Shown piece by piece: positions 43,241-50,490 of a stretch of DNA of 64,000 nt. Origin of the DNA: Enterobacter sp. BIGb0383 (GTDB lineage Bacteria > Pseudomonadota > Gammaproteobacteria > Enterobacterales > Enterobacteriaceae). The stretch is from positions 434,001-498,000 of the forward strand of contig NZ_RJKQ01000001.1 in the NCBI RefSeq assembly GCF_003751845.1, read 5' to 3'. The position numbers were made by a program, and so were the translations under genes. Under the pieces are notes generated by a model that made no database searches, was not told where the DNA came from, and saw only the letters and a program-made list of their open reading frames with translations. Positions within the stretch are counted from its first letter, which is position 1; every line of letters starts with the position of its first letter.

Positions 43241-44347
43241 TTAATCGAATTTAATTTCAATCTCTTCCGTCGAATGTTTCTCATCGGCGGTGCGGGCGGA
43301 TTCGTCATCGTTAAAATTGACCAGCAGGTTGGCGCCGATGGCGATCACCAGGGTTCCGACCAGCGCCCCGGCAAAGTAGGCCCAGGGATGACCGACGGTG
43401 AAGCCGCCGTACAGCCCGCCCAGCGGGGGCATAATGGGGTAGGCTTTCAGCAGGGCGACAGTAACGGCCCCCAGGGTGCCTGCCAGAACGTTAAGCGGGA
43501 TCAGGCGCGCCGGATTTTTCAGGGTGAAGGGAATGGCCCCTTCGGAGATGCCGAGGATGCCCATAATCACCGAGCCATTCCCGGCCTCTTTCAGCGTCTG
43601 GCTAAAGTTGTGCGGACGCAGGAAGCGGGCGGCGGCATAGCCCAGCGGCGGGATAATAATCGCCACGTTAACCAGAATGGCCGGGAGGTAGACGCCGCTG
43701 AGGAACAGAACGTTAGCCGTGCCCCAGGCCGCCTTATTGACCGGACCGCCGAGGTCGAAGCAGATCATACCGCCCAGTACCGCAGCCAGAACCACCGTGC
43801 TGGTACCGTCTTCGGTCATCTGCTGCACCCAGGTCATCAGGGCGTTGTTTAGCCAGCCCAGCGCGTCGCCCAGCGCCAGCAGCATAATCACGACCTGCAG
43901 TCCGACGGTGATAAACGGCAGGATAATCAGCGGGACGGAGGTGGCCGCAGAGCCGGTGATCTGCACTTTGCGCGAGACCCATTCGGACGAATAGCCCGCC
44001 AGCAGGCCACCGATGGCCGCGCCGAGGAAGCCCGATCCGGTCAGGGAGGCAATCAGACCGGCGGCAAAACCGGCCGCCAGGCCTTTTTTACCGGCGATGG
44101 AGTAAGCCACATAGGCACCGAGGATATAGTTCATCAGCCCGATGATTTTGAAACCGATCTCCTGAGTCTGGTACAGCCAGTTCTGGATCCCGCTGCTGTC
44201 AGCAAAGGCATTCAGATCCGAAACGCCAAAGGCGAGTCCGACAATTTTTGCCACCGCCACCATCAGAGAACCGGCAATAATCACCGGCAGGGCGTAGGAG
44301 ATCCCCGTCATCAGGTGGTTTTTAATATCAACCATGGTTTTTTTCAT
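43241..44347 (-). CDS. PTS fructose-family enzyme IIC
   Basis: 368 residues and about eight to ten membrane segments. Fructose/mannitol-superfamily IIC landmarks are visible: FDLGGPVNKAAWGTA and LGISEGAIPFTLKNP, the latter a conserved substrate-site loop. It has no IIA or IIB part; these are separate genes just upstream. It starts MKKTMVDIKNHLMTGISYALP at 44347, with AGGTGCG upstream. It transports and phosphorylates the cluster's mannoside substrate. Confidence 0.9.
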   Translation of the reverse strand: MKKTMVDIKNHLMTGISYALPVIIAGSLMVAVAKIVGLAFGVSDLNAFADSSGIQNWLYQTQEIGFKIIGLMNYILGAYVAYSIAGKKGLAAGFAAGLIASLTGSGFLGAAIGGLLAGYSSEWVSRKVQITGSAATSVPLIILPFITVGLQVVIMLLALGDALGWLNNALMTWVQQMTEDGTSTVVLAAVLGGMICFDLGGPVNKAAWGTANVLFLSGVYLPAILVNVAIIIPPLGYAAARFLRPHNFSQTLKEAGNGSVIMGILGISEGAIPFTLKNPARLIPLNVLAGTLGAVTVALLKAYPIMPPLGGLYGGFTVGHPWAYFAGALVGTLVIAIGANLLVNFNDDESARTADEKHSTEEIEIKFD

Positions 44348-44360
44348 AGCGCACCTGCGG

Positions 44361-44684
44361 TTATTTAGACTGACGGGCGGCAACGGCATCGACACATTTG
44401 CCGATCACGTCGGCGGCGTGGCTGACGCACTGACCAATTTTGACGCGAATAACGATCTTCCCGGCGAAACGTTCCTCTTCTTCAATGGAACGATCGGCGG
44501 CGATTAATACAAAATCTGCGGCCTCAATGTCTTCAGGGGTTATTTTGTTAAGCATCCCCATCGCGCCCTGTTGCTCAATTTTGACGCTGTGTCCGAGGCG
44601 TGAACCCTCTTTTTCCAGCGACTTTGCTGCCATGGGCGTATGGGCTAATCCGGCGATACAGGAAGTGACTCCAACAATATTCAT
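44361..44684 (-). CDS. PTS fructose-family enzyme IIB
   Basis: 107 residues with the phospho-cysteine Cys9 in VTSCIAGLAHTPMAA, close to the canonical TACPTGIAHTFMAA. It receives phosphate from IIA and hands it to the sugar at IIC. It overlaps the IIA stop by four bases (ATGA), and IIC follows after 13 bases, so the three are one translational unit. Confidence 0.92.
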   Translation of the reverse strand: MNIVGVTSCIAGLAHTPMAAKSLEKEGSRLGHSVKIEQQGAMGMLNKITPEDIEAADFVLIAADRSIEEEERFAGKIVIRVKIGQCVSHAADVIGKCVDAVAARQSK

Positions 44685-45142
44685 GCGTCCTCCTCAATTG
44701 AGATGCGCGCCTGCATATACGCGAATAATTCGTCTTCGGTTTTGGCGCTAAAGAGTTTCTCTCTGAAATCGTCTTCGACTATCTGGCTGGCAAGACTATT
44801 AATAATTTGCAGGTGCAATATCTTTGCGCCGGATTCCGGTACCAGCAGGCCAAAGATAATTTGTACCGGCTGGTCATCCAGGCTTTCCCAGTCGATAGGG
44901 CTGCTGAGACGTATAAAAATTACCCCAGCTTCGGTGACGTTGGCCGTCTTGGCGTGGGGGATAGCAATCTGATTTTCAAAGCCCGTGGAGTACTGGTTTT
45001 CCCGGCTCCAGAGGTCGGCTTCAATTTTATCGGCATCCTGCGCCCAGCCGCGGGCTACGGCCTGGGCGGCCAGGAAGCGGAAGATCTCCTGCTTACTACT
45101 GAACTGTTGATTAAGAAAGATGTTCTCTCGGGCTATCAGCAT
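44681..45142 (-). CDS. PTS fructose-family enzyme IIA
   Basis: 153 residues, PTS_EIIA_2 fold, with the phosphorylated His63 in NQIAIPHAKT and the conserved ESGAKILHLQIINSLA helix region. It is phosphorylated by HPr or FPr. The ATG at 45142 gives MLIARENIFL; the frame is open for 11 more codons. It is the first gene of the operon IIA-IIB-IIC-mannosidase-regulator-porin-ROK. Confidence 0.9.
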   Translation of the reverse strand: MLIARENIFLNQQFSSKQEIFRFLAAQAVARGWAQDADKIEADLWSRENQYSTGFENQIAIPHAKTANVTEAGVIFIRLSSPIDWESLDDQPVQIIFGLLVPESGAKILHLQIINSLASQIVEDDFREKLFSAKTEDELFAYMQARISIEEDA

Positions 45143-45436
45143 CGGGCGACTTCTCCATCGGCAAATTTTCGTCATTCAGATTGCAGAGGATAATAAGTGT
45201 GCCAGGCGGCGTTTGCTGATAGCCGTTTTCCTCGGCGAACGGGAAATGGCTTGTTGTGGGAGAGGGAAAAGGGCGAGTTAGCTCAAATATTGGCAGGTAA
45301 ATGTGATGCGCCTCTAAATTTTTAGCGGTTTTATATCACTGCCGGCGGTCTATTTTTGTGACCGCCAGCAGCGAGATAAATTAAAGGGGGACAGTTTGCG
45401 GGGATATTCCCATCGCCATAAACTGGCGATGGTGGC
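45143..45436. promoter_or_regulatory. Regulatory gap upstream of the PTS/mannosidase operon, with a perfect 7-bp dyad
   Basis: About 290 bases between the IIA start and the DeoR stop. GGCGGTC at 45344-45350 and GACCGCC at 45360-45366 form a perfect inverted repeat with a nine-base T-rich spacer, a candidate activator site for the PRD regulator. A half CRP-like TGTGATG lies at about 45303. No gene is visible here. Confidence 0.45.
45411..45431 (-). terminator. Hairpin downstream of the DeoR gene
   Basis: CATCGCCA-TAAAC-TGGCGATG, a perfect 8-bp stem six bases past the DeoR stop. No T tract follows on the minus strand, so termination is only probable. Confidence 0.55.
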
Positions 45437-46201
45437 TTATTCTGCTATTTCAATTTGCAGGCTCAGCGGGGCCAGAGGGCTAATATCCGTACCGTTGCTG
45501 ACGACAATATAATCAATGTCTTCAGGTGCGGCGATTTTATACCGGGCCACGCTGCTTATCTTTTCCGCCGTCAGAGCCAGCACGATCTGGCAGCCTTTTT
45601 TAACGATCTCCTTTTTAAAGCAGGCATCGTCATAATCAACGCCGGTCAGTCCCGTCTGCGGGTCGAAGGCGCAGGCGCCGACAAAGGCGAGATCGAATTC
45701 GATTTCCCGAAGCTGATTGACAGGCTCTGAGCCGAGAATACCGCCTACGTCTTTATTGAGCTTTCCGCCCAGCAGGATCACTTCGCAATTTTTCACCCGA
45801 ATCAGTTCGGTGGCGATCAGCGGCGAGTTGGTGACGATGGTCAGCTCGCTATCGTCGGGCAGGGCCTGCGCGATGGCTAAATGGGTGGTACCCGTATCCA
45901 GAAAGACACAGCTTTTTTCTTTAATTAGCTGAATACATTTTCGGGCAAGTGCGTTTTTTTCCGACAGCTTATGCCCGGAACGCGCCAGAAAATTAGTGGC
46001 TTCCTGAGGCGGACTGACCGCGCCGCCATACACCTTTTTGCACAATCCCTTGCGCGCCAGCTCCTGCAGATCCCGGCGGATGGTGTGTTCTGAAACCCCA
46101 AGCTGTTTTGCCAGATCCACGCAGACCACCCGGCCTTTTTCTTCCAGCGTCTGGTGGATTAGCGCCTGTCGCTGCTCCGGGAAAGCATCATAATCGAGCA
46201 A
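45437..46201 (-). CDS. DeoR-family transcriptional regulator
   Basis: 254 residues with the start chosen. The N-terminal DeoR HTH reads VDLAKQLGVSEHTIRRDLQELARKG, followed by the sugar-phosphate-sensing domain (TNSPLIATELI, LLGGKLNKDVGG, and FVGACAFDPQTGL). The frame has no good ATG. The TTG at 46201 has GAGG five bases upstream and gives the usual distance to the HTH; another TTG lies 11 codons upstream. It probably represses the divergent phosphatase/MFS pair, with sugar-phosphate as inducer (inference from family and layout). Confidence 0.85.
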   Translation of the reverse strand: MLDYDAFPEQRQALIHQTLEEKGRVVCVDLAKQLGVSEHTIRRDLQELARKGLCKKVYGGAVSPPQEATNFLARSGHKLSEKNALARKCIQLIKEKSCVFLDTGTTHLAIAQALPDDSELTIVTNSPLIATELIRVKNCEVILLGGKLNKDVGGILGSEPVNQLREIEFDLAFVGACAFDPQTGLTGVDYDDACFKKEIVKKGCQIVLALTAEKISSVARYKIAAPEDIDYIVVSNGTDISPLAPLSLQIEIAE

Positions 46202-46292
46202 TGTGACCTCGTTAATTTTTGTATGTTTGCACAATCAATCATGATCGAGCATAATCGCGAATACTAATCAAGACAACCATGAGAACAGCATT

Positions 46293-47084
46293 ATGCCAAT
46301 GACAACTCCGGATGTGAGATTTTTACATGAATTAGCCAGCGCGGCGGAAAAAATGACGCTGGAGCACTATCTCAAGCCCCATGTAATTGATATTGAATCA
46401 AAACCGAAAGAGGGTTTCCGCTTCGATCCCGTCACCAGCGTCGACCGCGATACGGAAATGTGCCTGCGTGAAATTATTGGCCGCGAGTTTCCCGACCACG
46501 CCATTATGGGCGAGGAGTATGGTGCCAGCGGTGAGAGTCCCTGGCAGTGGGTGATTGACCCGATAGACGGCACGCGTCCTTTCCTGTGCGGGCTGCCGGT
46601 CTGGGGCTGTCTGATTGGCCTGAAGAAAGACGGTATCGCGGTGATGGGGATGATGAGCCAGCCCCATACGGGCGATCGTTTCTGGTCCGATGGAAAACAG
46701 TCATGGATGTCCGGACGACAGGGGGAATTCCCGATCCGCACCCGCCAGAGCGCCGAGCTGCACCAGGCGATTCTGCACACGACCGCCCCTGAGTCCGTTG
46801 CGCTGTACAAGGGCAATAACTTTAGCGCCCTGCAGGATAAGGCGCTGATGACCCGCTATGGCGGCGAATGCTATGCGATGGCGATGCTGGCAGCCGGTCA
46901 TATTGATATCTGCGTTGAGTACTCCCTCCAGCCTTACGATATTGTCCCGCTGATCCCGGTTATCGAACATGCAGGTGGCGTGGTGACCACGCTCGACGGT
47001 GGCAGAGCGGAAGACGGCGGCGCGGTAGTCGCCAGCGCCAGTGAAAAACTGCACCGCCAGGTGCTGGATATTCTTAACGGTTAA
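46293..47084 (+). CDS. Inositol-monophosphatase-family phosphatase
   Basis: 263 residues. Metal-site motifs of the FIG superfamily are clear: IMGEEYG, WVIDPIDGTRPFLCGLP and YDIVPLIPVIEHAGG. Related enzymes hydrolyse inositol-phosphate or histidinol-phosphate; which one this acts on cannot be told. It is divergent from the DeoR gene and followed within 13 bases by an MFS gene, suggesting a small sugar- or polyol-phosphate-handling operon. A second ATG two codons in is an equally plausible start. Confidence 0.85.
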   Translation: MPMTTPDVRFLHELASAAEKMTLEHYLKPHVIDIESKPKEGFRFDPVTSVDRDTEMCLREIIGREFPDHAIMGEEYGASGESPWQWVIDPIDGTRPFLCGLPVWGCLIGLKKDGIAVMGMMSQPHTGDRFWSDGKQSWMSGRQGEFPIRTRQSAELHQAILHTTAPESVALYKGNNFSALQDKALMTRYGGECYAMAMLAAGHIDICVEYSLQPYDIVPLIPVIEHAGGVVTTLDGGRAEDGGAVVASASEKLHRQVLDILNG

Positions 47085-47097
47085 TGGATCTTATTGT

Positions 47098-48234
47098 ATG
47101 AATGAACGCGTGGCGACACGGATTATTTTCTTTATTGCCGGGATGGTCACCGCCATCTGGGCGGTGATTGTGCCTTTTGCGAAGGTGAATACCGGGGTGG
47201 ATGAGGCGGTGTTAGGCTCGCTTCTGCTGTGCCTCGGTGCAGGCGCTATCGTCGCCATGCCGCTGACCGGATCGCTGACGTCCCGCTTCGGCTGCCGGAA
47301 GGTGATCGGCTGCGCGGTGATGATTGTTATCCTGGCCACGCCCTTCCTGTCGGTGATTCGCGACCCGCTGGCGCTGGGCCTGACGCTGCTGATCTTCGGG
47401 ATCGGGATTGGCATCACCGACTGTGCGATGAACATTCAGGCCATTATCGTCGAAAAAACCTCGGGCAAACCGCTGATGTCCGGCTTTCACGGCATGTACA
47501 GCGTCGGGGGGATCGCCGGTGCGGGGCTGATGACGGCGCTACTGACCCTGGGGCTGACGGTCATGCTGTCCGTTGCGGCGCTCTCGATTCTGGTGCTGGG
47601 ATTACTGGTTATCAGCTACAGAACGCTGCTGCCTTACGCCAACCCGCCGGAAGGTCCGGCCTTTGCCATTCCCAGAGGAACGGTGCTGATCCTGGGCGTT
47701 ATCTGTTTTGTGGTCTTCCTGGCCGAAGGGACGGTGCTGGACTGGAGCGCGCTCTATCTCGTGGAAAATCGGGGCGTGGCGGAATCGTCGGGCGGGCTGG
47801 GCTTTGCCGTTTTCGCGGCGGCCATGACCCTGGGGCGACTCAGCGGGGATTATATTATCAGCCGATTAGGCTCGCTAACCGTGGTGCTGGTCGGGGCGCT
47901 GGTGGCCATCGCGGGCTTTATGGTGGTGATTATCAGTAGCGGGCTGCCCGCGCTGCTGGCGGGCTATCTGCTGGTGGGCATTGGCTGCGCCAATATCGTC
48001 CCGGTGATGTTTTCCCAGACCGGAAAACAGAACAGTATGCCGCAGATGGTCGCCGTCCCGGCGGTCACTACCCTGGGCTACATCGGGGTGCTGGCCGGTC
48101 CGGCGATGATTGGCTATATCGCTCACCATAGCTCGCTCCCTCACGCCTTTATCTTTGTCATGCTGTTAATGCTGCTGGCGGCGCTGCTCTCCCTGAGCCT
48201 GCGCAAGGTGTTTGCCCGCAGCGTGGTGTCCTGA
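47098..48234 (+). CDS. MFS transporter, YbjJ-like
   Basis: 378 residues with about twelve membrane helices. The fold and motif GIGITDCAMNIQAIIVE resemble YbjJ-type carriers of the major facilitator superfamily. It starts MNERVATRIIFFIAG at 47098; the frame continues 19 codons into the phosphatase gene, but homology favours the internal ATG, which lies 13 bases past the phosphatase stop. Together they look like one operon. The transported compound is unknown. Confidence 0.82.
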   Translation: MNERVATRIIFFIAGMVTAIWAVIVPFAKVNTGVDEAVLGSLLLCLGAGAIVAMPLTGSLTSRFGCRKVIGCAVMIVILATPFLSVIRDPLALGLTLLIFGIGIGITDCAMNIQAIIVEKTSGKPLMSGFHGMYSVGGIAGAGLMTALLTLGLTVMLSVAALSILVLGLLVISYRTLLPYANPPEGPAFAIPRGTVLILGVICFVVFLAEGTVLDWSALYLVENRGVAESSGGLGFAVFAAAMTLGRLSGDYIISRLGSLTVVLVGALVAIAGFMVVIISSGLPALLAGYLLVGIGCANIVPVMFSQTGKQNSMPQMVAVPAVTTLGYIGVLAGPAMIGYIAHHSSLPHAFIFVMLLMLLAALLSLSLRKVFARSVVS

Positions 48235-48260
48235 GTGACGGATTAAAGAGGAATGGGATA

Positions 48261-48626
48261 ATGGTCAGCATGCACAACAGACTCTGCGACGAAACCCGAT
48301 ACTGGTTTCTGGCGCGGCGGCAGGTTTCGCCGCAGCTGCTGTTTTATGACTATTTTATCGAAGCGCAGTACGGCTGCTTTAAACAGTATTTTTCCGCATT
48401 ACTGGAAAATACTGATGGTGGCCTGCCGCCTTTATCCTCTGCCTTAACCACGGTGGTCGGCGAGGCAATCGCCGTACCCACCGTTAACATCCGCAAAGTG
48501 CTCGGCCTGATTATCTACTGGCTTGGCCAGAGCCATAACGACGGTTCGAGAGATCTGCCCAGCAAGGCGGACTTTCTCGATATTGTGCAAAGTATCATGG
48601 GAGATGATTATATTTTTGTGGTCTGA
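48261..48626 (+). CDS. Unrecognised 121-residue protein
   Basis: I do not recognise this protein. It begins 26 bases after the MFS stop, with AGAGGAATGGGATA upstream of ATG 48261. It is soluble-looking and largely helical, aromatic-rich in the first half (YWFLARR, YDYFIEAQYGCFKQYF). Its second half (VVGEAIAVPTVNIRKVLGLIIYWL) has the spacing seen in the AriR/YcgZ-type small proteins next door, so it could be a distant relative. Its position may also place it in the MFS operon. Expression is not proven by the sequence. Confidence 0.6.
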   Translation: MVSMHNRLCDETRYWFLARRQVSPQLLFYDYFIEAQYGCFKQYFSALLENTDGGLPPLSSALTTVVGEAIAVPTVNIRKVLGLIIYWLGQSHNDGSRDLPSKADFLDIVQSIMGDDYIFVV

Positions 48627-48759
48627 GCAATAGCTGAATAAGTTTTAAAAAAGCTGAAAGTATGTTGCACATCCGTCATTTCGTGTCTAATTTAAGATCT
48701 TCAGGTTGTGCACGACCGGGCCCGCTATGACGGATTATGGAACTTTTTTTAGCGAGTGA

Positions 48760-49005
48760 ATGATGGAAAATAATGCAGCTCTTCCCAGCCACAGCTACCA
48801 GAATCATCTTTATGCCCTTGAGGCTGAAAAGCAGATAATCAGTGACATTACCCGTGAGCTACGCAAGATAAAATCATTTGTGACGAATAAGGATATTATT
48901 CTGGCACTTATCCATTGCATCGAGCAGGAAAAGGATGCCCTTCGCAACGATATTTATCGTCGTGCGCTGGAGCAGGTGGTTCAGCGAACGCCGGATGATA
49001 TTTAA
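48760..49005 (+). CDS. AriR/YmgB-like small regulatory protein
   Basis: 81 residues with the AriR-like pattern KDIILALIHCIEQEKDALR and C-terminus RTPDDI (E. coli AriR: NIILSLIH...YTADDM). E. coli AriR dimerises and, with YcgZ and YmgA, acts through the Rcs system on biofilm and acid resistance. Two ATG codons are in tandem; the first is given. It has its own promoter space upstream and a strong terminator downstream, and it is convergent with the 100-residue gene. Confidence 0.78.
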   Translation: MMENNAALPSHSYQNHLYALEAEKQIISDITRELRKIKSFVTNKDIILALIHCIEQEKDALRNDIYRRALEQVVQRTPDDI

Positions 49006-49028
49006 TATATTGAAGGGTTATCTGATGA

Positions 49029-49061
49029 AATGCCTCCCGGCCTGGTGGAGGCATTTTTTTT
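49029..49061 (+). terminator. Terminator between the ariR-like gene and its convergent neighbour
   Basis: AATGCCTCC-CGGCCTGGT-GGAGGCATT followed by a T run, 24 bases past the ariR-like stop. It probably also ends the minus-strand operon. Confidence 0.9.
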
Positions 49062-49065
49062 GCGG

Positions 49066-49368
49066 TTAGTGTTTTTTCTCATCGCTGCCCGATAGCGGCT
49101 CATTAAGGTGCCAGCCTTTTACCTCGCTGGTGGCCCACAATCCGGCAGCAGGCTGTTTCTGCTTGCTCGCCTGGGCCATATAGTTTCTGACGTCGGCAAT
49201 GGCCGCGGCATACTCTTTCGCTCTTGCGCGATTCTCCGGGCGCATACTGGCCTCTCTAAGCGCCTGCACCATCGTGTCGAAGCCGATGGCGTCATTTCTC
49301 TCAAGTAGCTCCATCACGGCCTCACCGATAAGGGCGTCGGCAATTTTGCCGGTTTCGTTGTTGCGCAT
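49066..49368 (-). CDS. Small AriR/YmgA-type protein (100 residues)
   Basis: 100 residues. The first 60 match the general pattern of Rcs-connector small proteins: IADALIGEAVMELLERND then a helix pair (IGFDTMVQALREA, RARAKEYAAAIADVR). A low-complexity hydrophilic tail follows. The ATG at 49368 is preceded by AAGGAGGTC. It is the last gene of a minus-strand run of three small genes. Family assignment is by pattern only. Confidence 0.65.
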   Translation of the reverse strand: MRNNETGKIADALIGEAVMELLERNDAIGFDTMVQALREASMRPENRARAKEYAAAIADVRNYMAQASKQKQPAAGLWATSEVKGWHLNEPLSGSDEKKH

Positions 49369-49460
49369 TGATGACCTCCTTTAGTATGACCGGTTCATCA
49401 TAACCTGGTCGGCGTCTCTCTCAAGATGTTATGACACTTTTCTGTCCGGACAGTTTAGGG

Positions 49461-49661
49461 TTAGTTCATTTTTCTGACCAGAATTTTAAGCGCTTCCTGG
49501 TAAGCCGATTTCTGATTCGTTTCAGCCTGTCTTTCCCATGAGCTTATTAGCGTATACAGCGTGTCGGGGGAGACGGGACGTTCTTGCTGGAGGAGAAAGA
49601 GAGTGGCTTCACCCAGGATCTCTTTTGCGGAATTCAGCCGGGCTGATTTTTCTTTATCCAT
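49461..49661 (-). CDS. Small AriR/YmgA-type protein (66 residues)
   Basis: 66 residues. It has the same layout as its neighbours, a first helix AKEILGEATLFLLQQERPV, then LYTLISSWERQ and QEALKILVRKM. The ATG at 49661 has an AGGAGGTTAT ribosome site. It lies between the ycgZ-like gene (177 bases upstream) and the 100-residue gene (92 bases downstream). Confidence 0.65.
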   Translation of the reverse strand: MDKEKSARLNSAKEILGEATLFLLQQERPVSPDTLYTLISSWERQAETNQKSAYQEALKILVRKMN

Positions 49662-49838
49662 ATAACCTCCTGTGGATTAATTCAGAATGCAAATGTCCAC
49701 GGCAAAGCCTTCAGGCCTTGCCGTCTAAGAGTCTGGATATAAAAAAGGGGCAGGCGGGTTTGCCTGAGAAGGGGTTAAAACTGTGGGGGTAACGCGAGAC
49801 AGGGATGCGATGAGATCCCTGCGCGGTGAAGAGGATAT

Positions 49839-50084
49839 TTAACGATCGGTACGGTCTACATTGAGCAACATTCGCAGCAGATTTTCATATAACAGCTCCT
49901 GGGAAGGCTGCGGTGATTCGCTCAGCAGAAATGCGATTTTTGCGCAGAGTGATTGCCGACTCACCGGTCGGCCTGCGCGCAGCATTTCGATAACGATTCT
50001 GCCCAGCATCGCTTCATATTCCGCGCTGGCAGGCTGTGATGTCTGCTTCCCGTTCTGTTCCGACTTATCCGTCGTTCTGACCAC
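49839..50084 (-). CDS. YcgZ-like small connector protein
   Basis: 81 residues. The core LGRIVIEMLRAGRPVSRQSLCAKIAFLL corresponds to E. coli YcgZ LGEIVTEILREGRTLNRKSICGKLL, so membership of that family is likely. The only good start is GTG at 50084, six bases after GAGAGG. In E. coli ycgZ leads the ycgZ-ymgA-ariR-ymgC operon, controlled by the blue-light-responsive BluR/BluF pair. Neither of those genes is seen in this window. Confidence 0.72.
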   Translation of the reverse strand: MVRTTDKSEQNGKQTSQPASAEYEAMLGRIVIEMLRAGRPVSRQSLCAKIAFLLSESPQPSQELLYENLLRMLLNVDRTDR

Positions 50085-50416
50085 CGCAGACCTCTCTCAC
50101 CTTAAAGGAAATCGTAATGAGCCCACAGTGTATAGACGGCATGGTCTAAAAGCCAGAAAAGTCATATAAAAGTAAAATACTTTTGCCCCTCGTTATTTAT
50201 GAGCAATATATTTTATTGGTTTTTGGCATTGAACGCTCCCGTGACTTTATATCTTAAATCAGCGAGATATTTCACCAGGACAATTTTTTTAAGAGCGGGA
50301 CTTCCGTGTTGTCATGGTTTAATTATAGCCGGGTATCCAGGTGAGATATTTTTTTAAGAACTATCCGTTTGTGATTGTTTATTTTTAAAGCGCTTTTTAG
50401 AGTGTGGTAATAAATA
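50085..50416. promoter_or_regulatory. Promoter region upstream of the ycgZ-like gene, with a 7-bp inverted repeat
   Basis: About 330 bases, AT-rich, no gene. AAAAGTA-AAA-TACTTTT at 50168-50184 is a perfect inverted repeat about 85 bases upstream of the GTG start, and minus-strand TATACA (50134-50129) is a possible -10. It suits a dimeric regulator, but the identity of the binder is not determined. Confidence 0.5.
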
Positions 50417-50445
50417 AAGGCCATCACCCGACAGGTGCTGGCCTT
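50417..50445 (-). terminator. Terminator of the yahK-like gene
   Basis: AAGGCCATCACC-CGACA-GGTGCTGGCCTT, a 12-bp stem with one mismatch, followed on the minus strand by TATTTATT, 45 bases past the stop. Confidence 0.85.
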
Positions 50446-50490
50446 GGGGTATTACTTGAGGTTTGCCTTAAAGAACGATGTTATTCCCCC

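Noticed and set aside
49700-49723. Hairpin CGGCAAAGCCT/AGGCCTTGCCG between two small genes as a terminator or small RNA
   Set aside because: There is one mismatch in the stem and no T tract on the minus strand, so neither a terminator nor an sRNA is supported; it may be only a processing stem.
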